The notes: generated by a model from the letters alone, not told the origin. 64,000 nt of DNA from Zygaena filipendulae (GCA_907165275.2 OU015674.1:2598501-2662500); one strand, 5' to 3'. Numbered from the stretch's first letter, positions 31,901 through 36,195 are shown. Made by a program: numbers and translations.

Positions 31901-33746
31901 GCAAACAGTCGACGTAAAAACACTGCCTAAAATGCCGCTGCAACGCGCGCCGCTAACAGCCCGCTCTCTGTCGCAGGGCGCGGCCAAGGGCGTGCTGGAG
32001 ACGCTGCGCGGTCTGCTGGACCACGAGCCGCCGCTCCACCTCCCGCAAGACCGGTCAGTACTCACACCCACACCTTCATTATTGTCGCCTTCGTCACTCA
32101 CGTTACGATGACGCTTGCATACTTTTAAAATATCACCATATCATTTTGCTGTACAAGGTCTCAGCTCACCAATATGTAATAATATGATATTTTTCAGAAT
32201 AAAAATGGAGTTACACGATGAAGATCCGCTACATGAGCCGACCGGCCTCAGATCCCCGGAACCCACTAGGGATGAATCTGATGATTATAAGTCTGAGGTA
32301 AATAAAGTCTGATCTAAGTAAAATAGCGCACAAAGTGCTAGTTCACCCGCGCTAATTTCGAAGTTCCCGTGGTATTGTTAATACAAACTTTTCAACCCCT
32401 TTTCATCCCCTTAGGGGTTGAATTTTCAAAAATCCTCTCTTATCGGATGCCTACGCCATACAAAGAACACACCCTCCAAGTTTCAGATCTCTACGATCAG
32501 CGGTTTAGGCTGTGCGTTGATCCATCAGTCATTCAGGACAAAGCATTTTATATGAATAGATTAATCCTAGTTTTAACTCCTGATGTAGTCTCTACCGTAT
32601 AGTTTATTGCCGGTTACGGCTCATTATTCTCACGTAATTAATTGCAAATTGAGTTATCACTAATATTACCTATATTATAACTTTAAAGTTTAAACTGACT
32701 GCGTGTTACTGGAGTTTGTTGCGCAACTTCTTCTCTTCAGCCATAGCACTGGGAAGCTGTGAAAGGTGGATATTTTATGGGTGCTGTCAGAATAAATGTA
32801 ATGTTATTGATGTCAAAAAGAGCCACATTATGGGCCAAATTTGAATAAATGATTTGAATTTGAACTTACTTAGCAAAATAGCTGATTAACACCGCGTTAT
32901 CTTAAGACGGTAAAGTTATATCTCCACCTCCTATGCTTGGGTTTGGTCTTTTTTTAATTAATTACTTTACTACTAACTGTACCCCAAGATTTCACCCGTA
33001 TTAAATTCGGAGTTCCCGCGGGAATTCGGGGATTAAAAGTATATAATTATGTACTCTCTCTCTCTCTGTACCCCTGACAACGTGTAGTATACAATATTTC
33101 ATTATGATGGGTTGAGTACCTAGTTAAAGCGAGATAGCTTCAAAGAAAACTCGCATTTCATTTCATTACATAAATAATAATCTTTTTAAAAGAAGTTAAA
33201 ACTTCATTTCAACGTAAATAAACTGTGCGATATTGTTTCAGGGACATGAGGAAAAAAAATTCGATCTTGAAACGCTATCGACCGCCACGAAAGAAACATA
33301 TTATACAGATGCTGTTGTAGCGAACACAGCCCAAACGCATCAACAAACAGATGAGAAAGCTACTTCCATTGTAAAAGTTTCTAGACCCGTTAAGCTGCCT
33401 AATAAAAGATTTAGTAAAGTTATACGGGTGAAAAAAATATTGTTGGATAATGGTGTTATAAAGTTTGGCGCTAGGGTAGGGCCGGGGCAGGCCAGAGTGG
33501 CGCGGACGGGTATGGGAACTGGTGTGGGGATACCTGGGGCTGGCGTCACAGGGCCGGGAGGTGGAGTGAGGGTAGCCGGGGACCTTGAGAGGGTATCGGA
33601 AGCCAGTGAAAGGTTAACAGGGGCAGATGTGAAGGTGTCGAGGGCCGGTATTGTGGTGCCGGGAACCGAAGGGATGGTGTCGATACCTGCGCCTAAAAGA
33701 GCGGTGGTGTTGAAGTTGAAGAGACTGGACGCCCCTGTGCCTGAAG
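7490..33746 (+). CDS. Gene A: transposase-type HTH plus ZZ zinc-finger protein (multi-exon, 3' end not found)
   Basis: Exons read by eye, with matching phases: 7490-7949 (ATG 7497), 11374-11449, 11649-11708, 24232-24306, 24976-25039, one of 29734-29845 / 29899-30010 / 30081-30192, 30314-30390, 30534-30630, 31977-32053, 32198-32297, 33242-33746. Every junction is GT-AG and keeps one open frame of at least about 560 codons. The domain order is a pipsqueak/CENP-B-like DNA-binding region, short acidic linkers containing FSWEKP, a ZZ zinc finger, a Pro/acidic segment and a basic, Gly/Val-rich exon. ZZ domains bind zinc and usually mediate protein contacts. A nuclear DNA-binding adaptor is a fair inference, but no named orthologue is recognised. 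The last exon has an open phase-1 donor, so the C-terminus is missing. Introns are swollen by transposons. Gene B at 60-64 kb is a paralogue. Confidence 0.7.
8187..9290. mobile_element. TIR element, copy 1 (AATAGGGTACTTGCATGA family)
   Basis: The left end AATAGGGTACTAGCATGA mirrors TTCATGCAAGTACC(T)TATT at the right. The body matches the copy at 10593-11240 closely, including ACGCGGAATGACGTCACTT and the CTTTCACGATA stretch. It is longer than copy 2 because another element (8770-9255) is inserted in it. Non-coding. It sits in the first coding intron of gene A. Confidence 0.75.
8770..9255. mobile_element. TIR element with GCGTTAA subterminal motifs
   Basis: The ends are CTGCTCCACCTG and CAGGTGGAGCAG. 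Copy 2 of the host element lacks this block, confirming an insertion. The subterminal regions carry many GCGTTAA / TTAACGC words in both orientations, which may be transposase-binding repeats. No transposase and no clean target duplication. Confidence 0.7.
9553..9829. repeat. Fragment of the GACTTCCAAAAAGGAGGAGG repeat family
   Basis: Words such as TTTGAAAGGGTA, CCAAGTTGGTCCCATTGTCA and AGATTCTTCAAATATTATAGG match the repeat at 55240-55370 and, inverted, 13430-13560. Another fragment lies at 10020-10130. Short open frames here are by-products of the repeat. Confidence 0.55.
9830..10031 (+). repeat. CTAGCTGTTCCCCGCGG-family repeat, near full length
   Basis: Runs from CTAGCTGTTCCCCGCGG to ATAATATTAGTAGATAGGGA and includes the GTTGAGCCGCTAAGGCGTG block and the ACAGACAGACAGAG tract. 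Confidence 0.85.
10390..10591 (+). repeat. CTAGCTGTTCCCCGCGG-family repeat, diverged
   Basis: The head is CTAGCTGTCCCGCGTGATTT. The body contains ATTTCGGAGTTCCC and a subfamily-specific CAATATAGCCTATG segment shared with the copy at 50814. The tail is TAATATTACTTAGTATAGAT. Confidence 0.75.
10593..11240. mobile_element. TIR element, copy 2 (AATAGGGTACTTGCATGA family)
   Basis: The ends AATAGGGTACTTGCATGAA and TCTCATGCAAGTACCCTATT are inverted repeats. It is the uninterrupted relative of 8187-9290. The interior has open frames on both strands caused by duplicated CGGAATGACGTCAC and CTTACCGATGCATTTTAA words, not by a recognised gene. Confidence 0.75.
11374..11449 (+). CDS. Gene A exon 3: acidic linker
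   Basis: The exon lies between CTTCAG| and GATG|GTAAGG. It enters in phase 0 and leaves in phase 1, and reads GWPELATADSTHEETHSDDG-AVDAD. Gene B has the aligned exon at 61015-61108 with the same donor position (VDAD+G). Both are short, acidic and contain PEPAT/PELAT. Function unknown. The B counterpart begins 18 nt further upstream. Confidence 0.65.
11649..11708 (+). CDS. Gene A exon 4: FSWEKP motif exon
   Basis: The exon lies between TTTCAG| and GCTG|GTAGGT and is phase 1 at both ends. It encodes EAAARFAFSWEKPYDAIPCA; gene B (61735-61797) encodes DEDAALCTFSWEKPHDSIPC. The strong conservation of FSWEKP-DxIPC between otherwise diverged paralogues argues for function. The motif is not one I can assign to a family. 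Confidence 0.7.
11783..11962 (+). repeat. CTAGCTGTTCCCCGCGG-family repeat
   Basis: Head CTAGCTGTTCCTCGCGGTTT, then GCGGGAATTCCAGGATAAAA, ending in an ACATTTATAGTAATAAATAT tail. Confidence 0.75.
12040..13650 (-). repeat. Composite GACTTCCAAAAA foldback repeat, minus orientation
   Basis: Inverted arms AAAACTGACTTCCAAAAACA (about 12050) and TTTTTGGAAGTCGGTTTTAA (about 12390) flank a core with CTACCACTGATCGG at both sides. The outer part, to TTTTGGAAGTCGGTTAAAA at 13650, is the reverse of the + strand composite at 55135-56250. It is interrupted by the MITE at 12860-13188 and by a non-matching block around 12570-12830. Related cores lie at 31085-31340 and 51040-51200. Confidence 0.65.
12860..13188. 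mobile_element. MITE (GGGCATGTTGACTA family), copy 1
   Basis: The left end GGGAATGTTGACTACTTTTG mirrors ATTAGTCCACATGCCC at the right. The body carries TTAGTCCGTCAGTTAG, AGATAAAGCGCATTAAAGTT, GTGACGTCACGCGAAATTTC and TTTTTTGATTACGTAA. Sister copies lie at 16481-16752 and, partly, at 50050-50335; an end fragment is at 1373. Non-coding. Confidence 0.75.
14226..15775 (+). pseudogene. THAP zinc-finger gene, broken by a stop and a hAT insertion
   Basis: Exon 1 (14226-14380) reads MYCCIFRCTNKS... and then VKFYHFPK. The intron is GT-AG (14381-14477). Exon 2 continues with W, CSAHF and a YVPTVFPGK end. The C2CH ligands (Cys-x-Cys near the start, CSAHF later) and the closing VPTVFP are the THAP signature, a zinc-dependent DNA-binding fold. 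A TAA at 14653-14655 interrupts a frame that then stays open for about 40 codons. A 752-bp hAT element at 14807-15558 splits the next part. With one target copy counted, the frame QSDDLSRGEQTY resumes in THLFCSLL... up to a stop at 15771. The gene lies inside intron 3 of gene A. The stop and insertion make it a probable pseudogene. Confidence 0.75.
14807..15558. mobile_element. hAT non-autonomous element, 8-bp TSD
   Basis: The inverted repeats CAGTGGCGAAGG / CCTTCGCCACTG bound a 752-bp element. The octamer AAACATAT is duplicated exactly at 14799-14806 and 15559-15566. TIRs beginning CAGTGGCG and 8-bp duplications are diagnostic of the hAT superfamily. No transposase remains. The element sits inside the THAP pseudogene's last exon. 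Confidence 0.9.
15989..17554 (-). pseudogene. SWIM zinc-finger / YqaJ-nuclease-like gene, degraded
   Basis: Read on the minus strand from 17554. First comes QKLFEADHVLELKE. After a plausible intron follows ICKCKAGLSGKCKHICAL (17.2-17.3 kb), a SWIM zinc motif of CxCx(n)CxH type. Then QFIAGNYSSQKSIPEH ... HWYMERSLR, where YqaJ domains of insect SWIM proteins begin. Finally comes LKPNHSIYTQIQIQMYVTN ... CDLYVYSPKG, which resembles the C-terminal part of a YqaJ (lambda-exonuclease-like) fold. A stop interrupts after the SWIM segment, and a MITE (16481-16752) splits the nuclease part. The order and strand are consistent with one former gene. It converges with the THAP pseudogene. Assignment rests on recalled motifs. 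Confidence 0.6.
16481..16752. mobile_element. MITE (GGGCATGTTGACTA family), copy 2
   Basis: The left end GGGATGTGGACTACTTTT and the right end TTAGTCAACATGCCC are inverted repeats. The body matches 12860-13188 but lacks its ~60-bp CAGTCGTCACTAACC segment. It disrupts the SWIM/YqaJ-like pseudogene. Confidence 0.75.
17852..18124 (+). repeat. Possible solo LTR or promoter-bearing repeat
   Basis: Begins TGTAACGAATGCGG, has a TATA-like GTTATAAATATAGG at about 17990 and AATAAATATATTC near 18075, resembling LTR anatomy. No matching second copy, CA-3' terminus or target duplication could be fixed, so this is tentative. Otherwise 17.56-18.19 kb holds nothing recognisable. Confidence 0.25.
18195..18330 (-). 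repeat. Copia 3' LTR
   Basis: In element orientation it starts TGTTGGCTGGAAACAG and ends CCCTATTA. It is preceded by the polypurine tract (18331-18342, read on the minus strand as GTGAGGAGGAGTC), the plus-strand primer for reverse transcription. Confidence 0.9.
18360..22352 (-). CDS. Copia gag-pol polyprotein, intact, 1330 aa
   Basis: One frame encodes all functions without frameshift, as in Drosophila copia and related elements. Gag occupies residues 1-200. A CX2CX4HX4C zinc knuckle has C209, C212, H217 and C222. The aspartic protease has LDSG with D266. The integrase zinc site is H391, H396, C424, C427; its catalytic triad D455, D518, E554 is spaced D-62-D-35-E. A GKLSSKAKEGIFVGYG block (about 632-647) is typical of Copia integrase C-termini. 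Reverse transcriptase carries LDV at about 907-909 and YVDD at 1022-1025. RNase H has D1184, E1225 and D1261. The start is ATG at 22352, just after the 5' LTR and primer site. All catalytic residues are present, so it may be active. It is an ordinary retrotransposon, with no envelope gene. Confidence 0.95.
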   Translation of the reverse strand: MSTIRIDPLKKDNYDTWCIQAQAMLIKTELWGYVSGEISLAADAKVDEKAKFAQQDLLARSELLLMISPSELRQVKTCKTAKEVWDKLKETYQSQGPARKATLLKQLILKKMPENGEDIREHLSNFMDIVDKLANMGIELNNDLLSIIMLYSLPTSFENFRIAVESRDQLPSPEDLKIKILEESEARRQTTSERNDTEGALLSKKGLKCKNCGKKGHVTDSCWSKPKASSSIDKRQQKPRRNNPHKNLNVCLSLSNTTQKEIWCLDSGCTSHMSGYKEKFENIEKENGILKLASNSLTTKIEGKGRLPISIDTNHYVMQETLFVPGLTTNLMSVSKLTDNNMTVLFKKDKAYIKNENNELEFTATKENDLYYVKSDKVETTYTANDAMDWHRKLGHMNESDMNAVNKNNQLHGLNINNSSLGQCETCIKGKMTRLPFPKHESRKTTEPLEIIHTDVCGPMPCESLGGSKYFVTFIDDYTRYCTIYFLKSKSEVLEKFKEYKNEAENFLKRKIIHLQSDNGTEYCNKEFDSFLKNNGIKRRLSCTYTPQQNGVSERKNRSLLEKARCLLIEAKAPNFLWAEAVNTANYCINRSPTKALDGDIPHTLWVRRKPSVNHLRVFGCKTFVLKKKRKGKLSSKAKEGIFVGYGLKTKGYRIFLPDEKTVVTSRDVKILDKFYYDFKNEQEELFWEAETNTKSAPEAETKNKKTVNKKGQKKQYEQNESSDDETTLIETCDVRPLLNNRSPPNTPERNIDEAGGEDPTDRRSYDDITEAESSNRPQRERRPPTWLNASSDNFYDVSNDHLTLLCENPQETDEEWHEAIKAEIRAHVKNGTWIITKRDDKQNIVDFKLILKTKAGNVKKARLVARGFTQRPGVDYYETYSPVAKLSSLRLLLAIAVKENLNLFQLDVTTAYLNGDLEEKIIMKKPHYLEKYVAEIMVEESSNDDLTLFHKAKKMLEDLKYTKGEQVCELKKALYGLKQSGRQWYKKLDTELKVLGFVPSEADPCIYVIHKGKDKIILGLYVDDILLAYSSNTILEEIKNKLMSTFDMKNLGQAKDYIGVEINQKDGIIKLTQEKYIDKLLKRFNMEQCKPVNTPIEPYLKLEKNDGCDKNFPYQNLIGALMYLAVATRPDIAHAVSYLSQFNNCYGEAHFKNAKRILRYLKGTKSIGLQYERDSKPLVGYADANWASCQIDRRSYTGYCFKLSGAVISWESRKQRTTAMSTAEAEYMALSDGVKEALHLRILLNHISAQSQTCITIYNDNQAALNLCKNQGSNRTKHIDIRVHFLREHIQNGTIATEYVPTENMEADILTKGLPGPRFKEMRDYLGLQ
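22413..22423 (-). promoter_or_regulatory. Copia primer-binding site for initiator tRNA-Met 3' end
   Basis: On the + strand this reads CTCTGCTACCA, the conserved 3' acceptor end of eukaryotic initiator tRNA-Met including CCA. Read in element orientation it is complementary to that tRNA. It lies 2 bp inside the 5' LTR, at the usual position. Confidence 0.8.
22426..22561 (-). repeat. Copia 5' LTR
   Basis: 136 bp, differing from the other LTR at two sites (ATCACT vs ATCACA; AAAAAC vs AATAAC). Confidence 0.9.
22790..23865 (+). mobile_element. Helitron-like element with 3' hairpin and CTAG end
   Basis: The 3' end has the palindrome GCGAGCTGC-TC-GCAGCTCGC (23829-23848), then 13 nt, then CTAG (23862-23865) followed by T. 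This is the hairpin plus CTRR terminus of Helitrons. The body contains a direct duplication of about 670 bp (from about 22799 and 23471), each copy starting CATAATTGTTCTCCCAGAAG and carrying AAAATGGCGG...CATGGCCGCCGAAC. No Rep/helicase is present, so it would be non-autonomous. The 5' end (expected TC after an A) is not fixed. ORFs here are repeat by-products. Confidence 0.55.
23880..24030 (-). repeat. tRNA-derived SINE head
   Basis: The minus strand carries CCGGGTTCGATTCCCGG, a perfect pol III B box / T-arm. About 45 bp upstream lies GTGGTAGCACTAAATCG, a weak A-box-like word. Such heads are typical of tRNA-derived SINEs. No cloverleaf is preserved, so it is not a working tRNA gene. Confidence 0.5.
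24232..24306 (+). CDS. Gene A exon 5: Ser/Asp-rich linker
   Basis: The exon lies between CTTTTCAG| and ATCGG|GTTCGT and is phase 1 at both ends. It encodes DDLNGGGDSSSVRS...NEIKS; gene B (62052-62123) encodes DEPNRNNSSSVQI...EEFKS. The shared acceptor context, phase and SSSV...KS pattern support homology. Low-complexity linker before the ZZ finger. Confidence 0.7.
24538..24713. mobile_element. Short MITE (CAGTAGGGGGAGCACGAATT)
   Basis: The left arm CAGTAGGGGGAGCACGAATT and the right arm AATTCGTGCTCCACCTACTG, plus CTAGTCGATATCG inside, make a long inverted repeat around a ~60-bp core with a second inverted pair (TTTTTTGTATGGAAAATGAA). No gene. The target duplication is unclear. Confidence 0.7.
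24976..25039 (+). CDS. Gene A exon 6: first half of ZZ zinc finger
   Basis: The exon lies between TTTACAG| and ATCGG|GTAAGT, enters phase 1 and leaves phase 2. It encodes ETHNDQLHLDFKCNECGGEI-IG with the first CxxC pair (KCNEC). Gene B (63104-63167) is about 90% identical in DNA. The next Cys pairs come from the arrayed exons at 29.7-30.2 kb. Confidence 0.85.
25193..26156 (+). repeat. Tandem array of ~130-bp repeat units
   Basis: About six head-to-tail units share ACTCACGAACTC, GGAGTTCCCG(C/A)GGGAATTCC, ATAAAAAGTACC(T/C)TAT, GGATCACTGTA(G)CTCC and GTAGATCCAGAGATTACCCA. A further unit continues beyond the TIR composite at 29378-29515. The unit core is shared with the CTAGCTGTTCCCCGCGG repeat, so the array looks like an amplified piece of that family. 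A short unrelated block (about 25696-25812, starting CAGAAGAAGAAGAAG) interrupts one unit. Confidence 0.8.
26447..28714 (+). CDS. Jockey-type non-LTR retrotransposon ORF2, 5'-truncated
   Basis: An open frame of about 755 codons without stops enters straight from a T-rich junction, with no ATG (first codons TTG ATC CTA). It starts inside the APE-type endonuclease: GGDFNAKHTHWGS at residues 4-16 and SDHSPI near 80-85, so the N-terminal part is lost. Reverse transcriptase blocks follow: SYRPISLLP (about 374-382), FLDVAKAFDKVWHDGL (444-459), GVPQGSVLGP (501-510) and FADDTAIM (531-538, catalytic DD). A C-terminal segment of Jockey style ends in KRRLKRTKPFELV. The integrity of the frame implies recent insertion. 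Truncation makes it incapable of its own movement. Confidence 0.85.
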   Translation: MILGGDFNAKHTHWGSRLTTTKGRELLLAIKEANCDVMSTGKPTYWPTDTTKVPDLIDFFILKNISNKFMKIEEGYDMNSDHSPIILTLSERIILKENNPTLVDKNTDWESFKSDLDNVINLKVPLKTTEHLELEVNEFVLNIQQCAWNNTPKPKKKGIGNVYPLEIRNLIAEKRKLRKQWQITRCPLYKKMLNNLTKQLKRKISNFHNDSMTTHLSQLTNDRSTDYSLWKVTKNLKRPITQVSPIKLENGRWAVSNAQKAAKFAEHLEKIFQPHENNELGIMLDEPLLQDELEIKLTTPKEVSREINRLKQKKSPGYDLITGEVLRNLPRKAIVKLTTLINASFRLKYVPGIWKFAEVIMIPKPGKLTHEVTSYRPISLLPVISKLFEKLLIKRIRPVVDDRNLIPDYQFGFREKHSTIEQVHRLTNIIEKSLEEKKVCSTVFLDVAKAFDKVWHDGLIYKLKKMLPKQFTDILQSYLSDRMFRIRQEDSYSEIKQIQAGVPQGSVLGPVLYLLYTCDIPIPENITIATFADDTAIMATGVTHEEAVEKVQSAVNVIYNWTAKWRIKLNESKSTHIDFTNKKTSYHPVHIRDNVIPYENTAKYLGMTLDTKLRWRAHVKKKRDELELRYRKMHWLLGRHSALSVHNKLLLYKQVLRPIWTYGIQLWGCTKQSNVQMIQRFQNKVLRGVVNAPWYIRNEDLHRDLGVESVNDTIKKYAEAHQHRLRHHVNVEAIQLLDNTNIKRRLKRTKPFELV
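28715..29165 (+). repeat. 3' UTR and A-rich tail of the Jockey-like element
   Basis: Non-coding sequence follows the stop, with an A-run at 28934-28953 and a second A/T-rich run near 29142-29165. Either could be the retrotransposon's poly(A) end. The sequence between them has no recognised identity. Confidence 0.55.
29734..29845 (+). CDS. Gene A ZZ second-half exon, copy 1
   Basis: The 112-nt exon lies between GGTCGCAG| and CCCGCC|GTGAGT. With the GG from exon 6 it reads GYRYTCVQCLAVDLCGACEA, then GGAHPAHYVLRLPRPEPA. It supplies CVQC, CGAC and HPAH, completing the eight zinc ligands of a ZZ finger. Codon third positions are almost all G/C, unlike the A+T-rich surroundings. The following gap to copy 2 is only 53 nt. 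It could be a real exon or one member of a mutually exclusive set. Confidence 0.8.
29899..30010 (+). CDS. Gene A ZZ second-half exon, copy 2
   Basis: Identical in length, splice signals and protein to copy 1 except Ala to Thr (CLTVD). All zinc ligands are retained. Copies 1 and 2 are 165 bp apart, so an unspliced 53-nt spacer would keep frame between them. Confidence 0.75.
30081..30192 (+). CDS. Gene A ZZ second-half exon, copy 3
   Basis: Same protein as copy 1, with CAG| acceptor and |GTGAGT donor. The copy 2-3 spacing is 182 bp. The downstream intron (30193-30313) carries ten CCCCG units and leads to the next exon at 30314. Confidence 0.75.
30314..30390 (+). CDS. Gene A exon 8 (GAAKGVLETLRGLLD), first copy
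   Basis: The exon lies between TGTCGCAG| and GACCG|GTCAGT, entering phase 0 (matching the ZZ exons) and leaving phase 2. It encodes a short helix-like GAAKGVLETLRGLLDQEPPL followed by HLPRD. The near-identical second copy is at 31977-32053. Confidence 0.75.
30534..30630 (+). CDS. Gene A exon 9 (MELDDEDPLHEPTGLRSPEP), first copy
   Basis: The exon lies between TTTTTCAG| and TCTGAG|GTAAGG, entering phase 2 and leaving phase 0. It encodes an acidic, Pro-containing stretch (MELDDEDPLHEP, SPEPTRDES). It pairs with exon 8; the pair adds 174 nt, a multiple of three. The second copy is at 32198-32297. Confidence 0.75.
30657..31815. mobile_element. TIR element between the duplicated exon pairs
   Basis: About 80 bp of inverted repeat: GTTGACGTCATACTGAGCTG, GTGGAGGGGGGATTATGCGT and CAGCTGCTTGCATG at the left are mirrored at the right end (CATGCGAGCAGCTGACGCAT ... 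CTCAGTATGATGTCAAC). The interior has a copy of the CTACCACTGATCGG foldback core (about 31085-31340) and no gene. No clear target duplication. Confidence 0.75.
31977..32053 (+). CDS. Gene A exon 8, second copy
   Basis: The copy is 77 nt with the same phases. Two visible protein changes (DHEPPL for DQEPPL, PQDR for PRDR). The upstream GCTAACAGCCCGCTCTCTGT is also duplicated, so the duplication includes splice signals. Confidence 0.7.
32198..32297 (+). CDS. Gene A exon 9, second copy
   Basis: The copy is 100 nt, three longer than the first copy (DYKSE for ESE region), with the same phases. It splices in frame to 33242. The 77+100 pair adds 177 nt, so including it keeps frame whether or not the first pair is used. 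Confidence 0.7.
32705..32875 (+). repeat. LINE 3'-end fragment, plus strand
   Basis: Matches the minus-strand fragment at 1950-2125 and ends AATAAATGATTTGAATTTGA. Non-coding. Confidence 0.5.
32981..33175 (+). repeat. CTAGCTGTTCCCCGCGG-family repeat
   Basis: Contains TTCGGAGTTCCCGCGGGAAT, a (CT)n tract in place of the usual CCTTCTCTG, and GTACCCCTGACAACGTGTAG. It lies just upstream of the last recognised gene A exon. Confidence 0.65.
33242..33746 (+). CDS. Gene A last recognised exon: basic, Gly/Val-rich
   Basis: The acceptor TTTCAG ends at 33241. It enters phase 0 after exon 9 and leaves phase 1 at CCTGAAG|GTAATT. Of 168 codons, the first ~65 are polar (GHEEKKFDLETL..., KLPNKRFSKVIRVKKI). 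The centre is Gly/Val/Ala-rich (VGPGQARVARTGMGTG...). The end is basic (KRAVVLKLKRL). A shift to higher G+C begins at about 33470. No domain recognised. A further exon should exist but was not identified. Confidence 0.65.
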
Positions 33747-33910
33747 GTAATTTATTTACGTACCCACACAAAAAAAAAACAACTATAGCATACTTACCTC
33801 CTCCCCTCAGTTTTTTTATTTGTATGTGTCTCTTTCTAAAATTTAAAAATAGTCTTAATCTCAGAAGAATAAGTTATTCTTCTGAGGTCTTAATTTATAT
33901 GAAAGACATG

Positions 33911-34148
33911 TGGACGCAGATAAGCAATAACATGTTAACCCACAAAATTAAGTTATTGATACAGAATGATTTATTGAAAGTTAGAGAACGTTTTTTCATT
34001 ATGTGTTTACCTTATTACATTGTTTAAATTTGTAACAAAATGTTGAACATAAAAAAATTTTGACACAAAATAGCGCTATAATTTTAAAACACGATTTACT
34101 CAAAATTTCTCCAGTGTGAGTTAACACACTATTGCTTATCTATGTCCA
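33911..34148. mobile_element. MITE (TGGACACAGATAAGCAATA family), copy 1
   Basis: The ends TGGACGCAGATAAGCAATA and TATTGCTTATCTATGTCCA are inverted repeats, with internal GTTAACCCACA and its mirror. It is flanked by TG on both sides. Related copies are at 36601-36829 and 42533-42750. Confidence 0.8.
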
Positions 34149-34189
34149 TGTAACACTATCAGGTTCATTGGGTGTTTAGCTGGGTTGAA

Positions 34190-34625
34190 TATAATAATAA
34201 TAATAATCATTTATTTGCATAACACATTGTTCTAAAAGATGGGTACATTCTTAATTTTGATTCAAGTTCTAATGTCTAGTCATTGAGTGACATGCAAAAT
34301 ATATTAAATTCAATCGATTCATCACAATAATTAAACGCAAAACGAATGTAATTTCAAAATGTTAATGTCAATGAAGAAATTAATAAACACAAATTAATAG
34401 TCAACTTTTCTGTCCAGGAAGTCTTGCACACTACTCGTATAGTAAACTTGAGATTGCAAACATTGCTTTAGTTTTTTAGAAAATTTAGCAGTCGTTAATG
34501 CTATAATTTCTTTTGGTATATTGTTATAAATTTTTATACACATAGCATAACAGTTTTTATTATACAGTGTAGTCTTTATTGTATTTCGATCCGGTACTAG
34601 TCGGTTGCAGTTTCTCCTATTTCTT
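34190..34625 (-). pseudogene. 5'-truncated LINE: C-terminal end of a reverse transcriptase ORF
   Basis: The minus strand reads NRLVPDRNTIKTTLYNKNCY, then MCIKIYNNIPKEII...KFSKKLKQCL and DFLDRKVDY-stop, the usual last ~80 residues of a non-LTR retrotransposon ORF2. It is followed by an A/T-rich 3' UTR ending in a (TTA)n/(ATT)n run at 34190-34210. Everything upstream of about 34625 is lost. The clade is not resolved. Confidence 0.6.
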
Positions 34626-34780
34626 GGATAAATGTCTGTGTATACTGTCTGTATACTATGTGTGTTTCCAAATTACATGGTAGAAAAGTTATTCGCAACC
34701 ACCCATGAATGCTCAGCTGAAACTATACTGAGGCTAGAAACAAGATATTTGAAATTTGAAACTAGTAAAGAGGTTCGTAC

Positions 34781-35148
34781 AGGTCCGTATCCCAAAAGGT
34801 TACTCAAGTCATGAATCTTAGTTTTAAGACTAATTTCAAGAAAAGCTTTAATTTTAGAACCTTATTTGAAACGAGATTCATCAATCAACAATCAGCTGAG
34901 TTATTTCCTTATTCTAGAACGACGCTTGAGTACTAATCTATACTCAAGCAAAGATTTGATCTTTGTTTACGTCTGTCATGTCATGACCACTCAACCAATC
35001 AGAGTTTAAAATCTCAACTCGAGACTATTTTCAAGTGATTAGAACTTAAAACGCATTCTATAATAAGATGTACGCTTGAGTTATGATTTGAGCTTAAAAC
35101 TAATCTTAAGAGACACGTTATCTGAGTCACCTTCTGGAATACGGACCT
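34781..35148. mobile_element. TIR element (AGGTCCGTATYCC)
   Basis: AGGTCCGTATCCCAAAAGGT at the left mirrors CCTTCTGGAATACGGACCT at the right. The interior has many CTCAAG / CTTGAG words in both orientations, probably subterminal repeats. Non-coding. Confidence 0.65.
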
Positions 35149-35818
35149 CAGTGTCCAGGTTATGTAGTGTGTAGGTATGCACCGTAAGGTCAGGGCAAAT
35201 CTACTTACGCAAAACGAACAAACCGCGAAGCGTTTTTTGAATAATTAAATCGTTTTTTGTACTGTAAATGGTTGTAAGAGGTTGGAGACAAAATCAACGG
35301 TCTTGCTGACTGCTGAGTCAAATGCGACAGAAAATATTACATCAAGCCGTAAAATCTTTGTAATATGTGTTGGTGTATAAAAATTCATTTTACTTATTTA
35401 TTAAATAAATATTATTTACATAGGCACAGATGATATACAAAACTGTGCAGTTTTGCAATAAAATTGAGACTGAAGTCAAGTAAATACCTACTCACAAATA
35501 CTTTCTATATAATAATTGCCTACTCACTAATTCTAAATTTTTTTACAGAGGCAAAAATGCGGAAAAAATACTTTGATTCGCAGTTGAAGAAGTTATCATG
35601 ACAAGCAACGATCAAATAAAATATCATTGATGATAAGTTAGTAGGTAACCAATTAAAAAATGCATTTGCATTCAAGAATATTTTATTATATAAACGGCAT
35701 ATTGTGTAGGTACGACACTCTGGTTCTACTGAAAAAGTGCTGTCGCCATTCGTTTGTTAAGACGATTGGAGTATTATAACTAGAGATGAAACGGATATCC
35801 GGTAACTATCCGGTATAT

Positions 35819-36195
35819 GGCCCGGTTTCCACCAGAGCGGAGAGGAGACGAGAGGAGTTGTGCTGCAGAGCTGGCGGGTTATTTCCACCAAATTGGAGAG
35901 GACATATTGTGAGCTATGGTAGCGGAAATGCGAACTATGAGAGCTTTGGGGTGTGCGAGACGCGAGGAGAAGGCAACGGGGAGAAAAGCTATACACATCT
36001 CCGCTCTGCCGCGCCGCTTGTCCGCTCACGGCACAAAATTCTATAGAAAAATGTGACATCTTTTTTCATCTCCGCTTCATCCATTTCCATCGAAGCTATC
36101 CGGAGAGGAGATGTAGAAATAACGATTTCTGTTTGGTTATTCAAAACACATCTCCTGTCGTCTATTCTCCTCTCCGCTTTGGTGTATATCGAGCC
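35819..36195. mobile_element. Nested TIR element (GGCCCGGTTTCCACC...GCGGAGAGGAG)
   Basis: GGCCCGGTTTCCACCAGAGC then GGAGAGGAG at the left mirrors CTCCTCTCCGCTTTGGTG...GAGCC at the right. GGAGAGGAG/CTCCTCTCC words recur inside. Non-coding. Confidence 0.7.
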
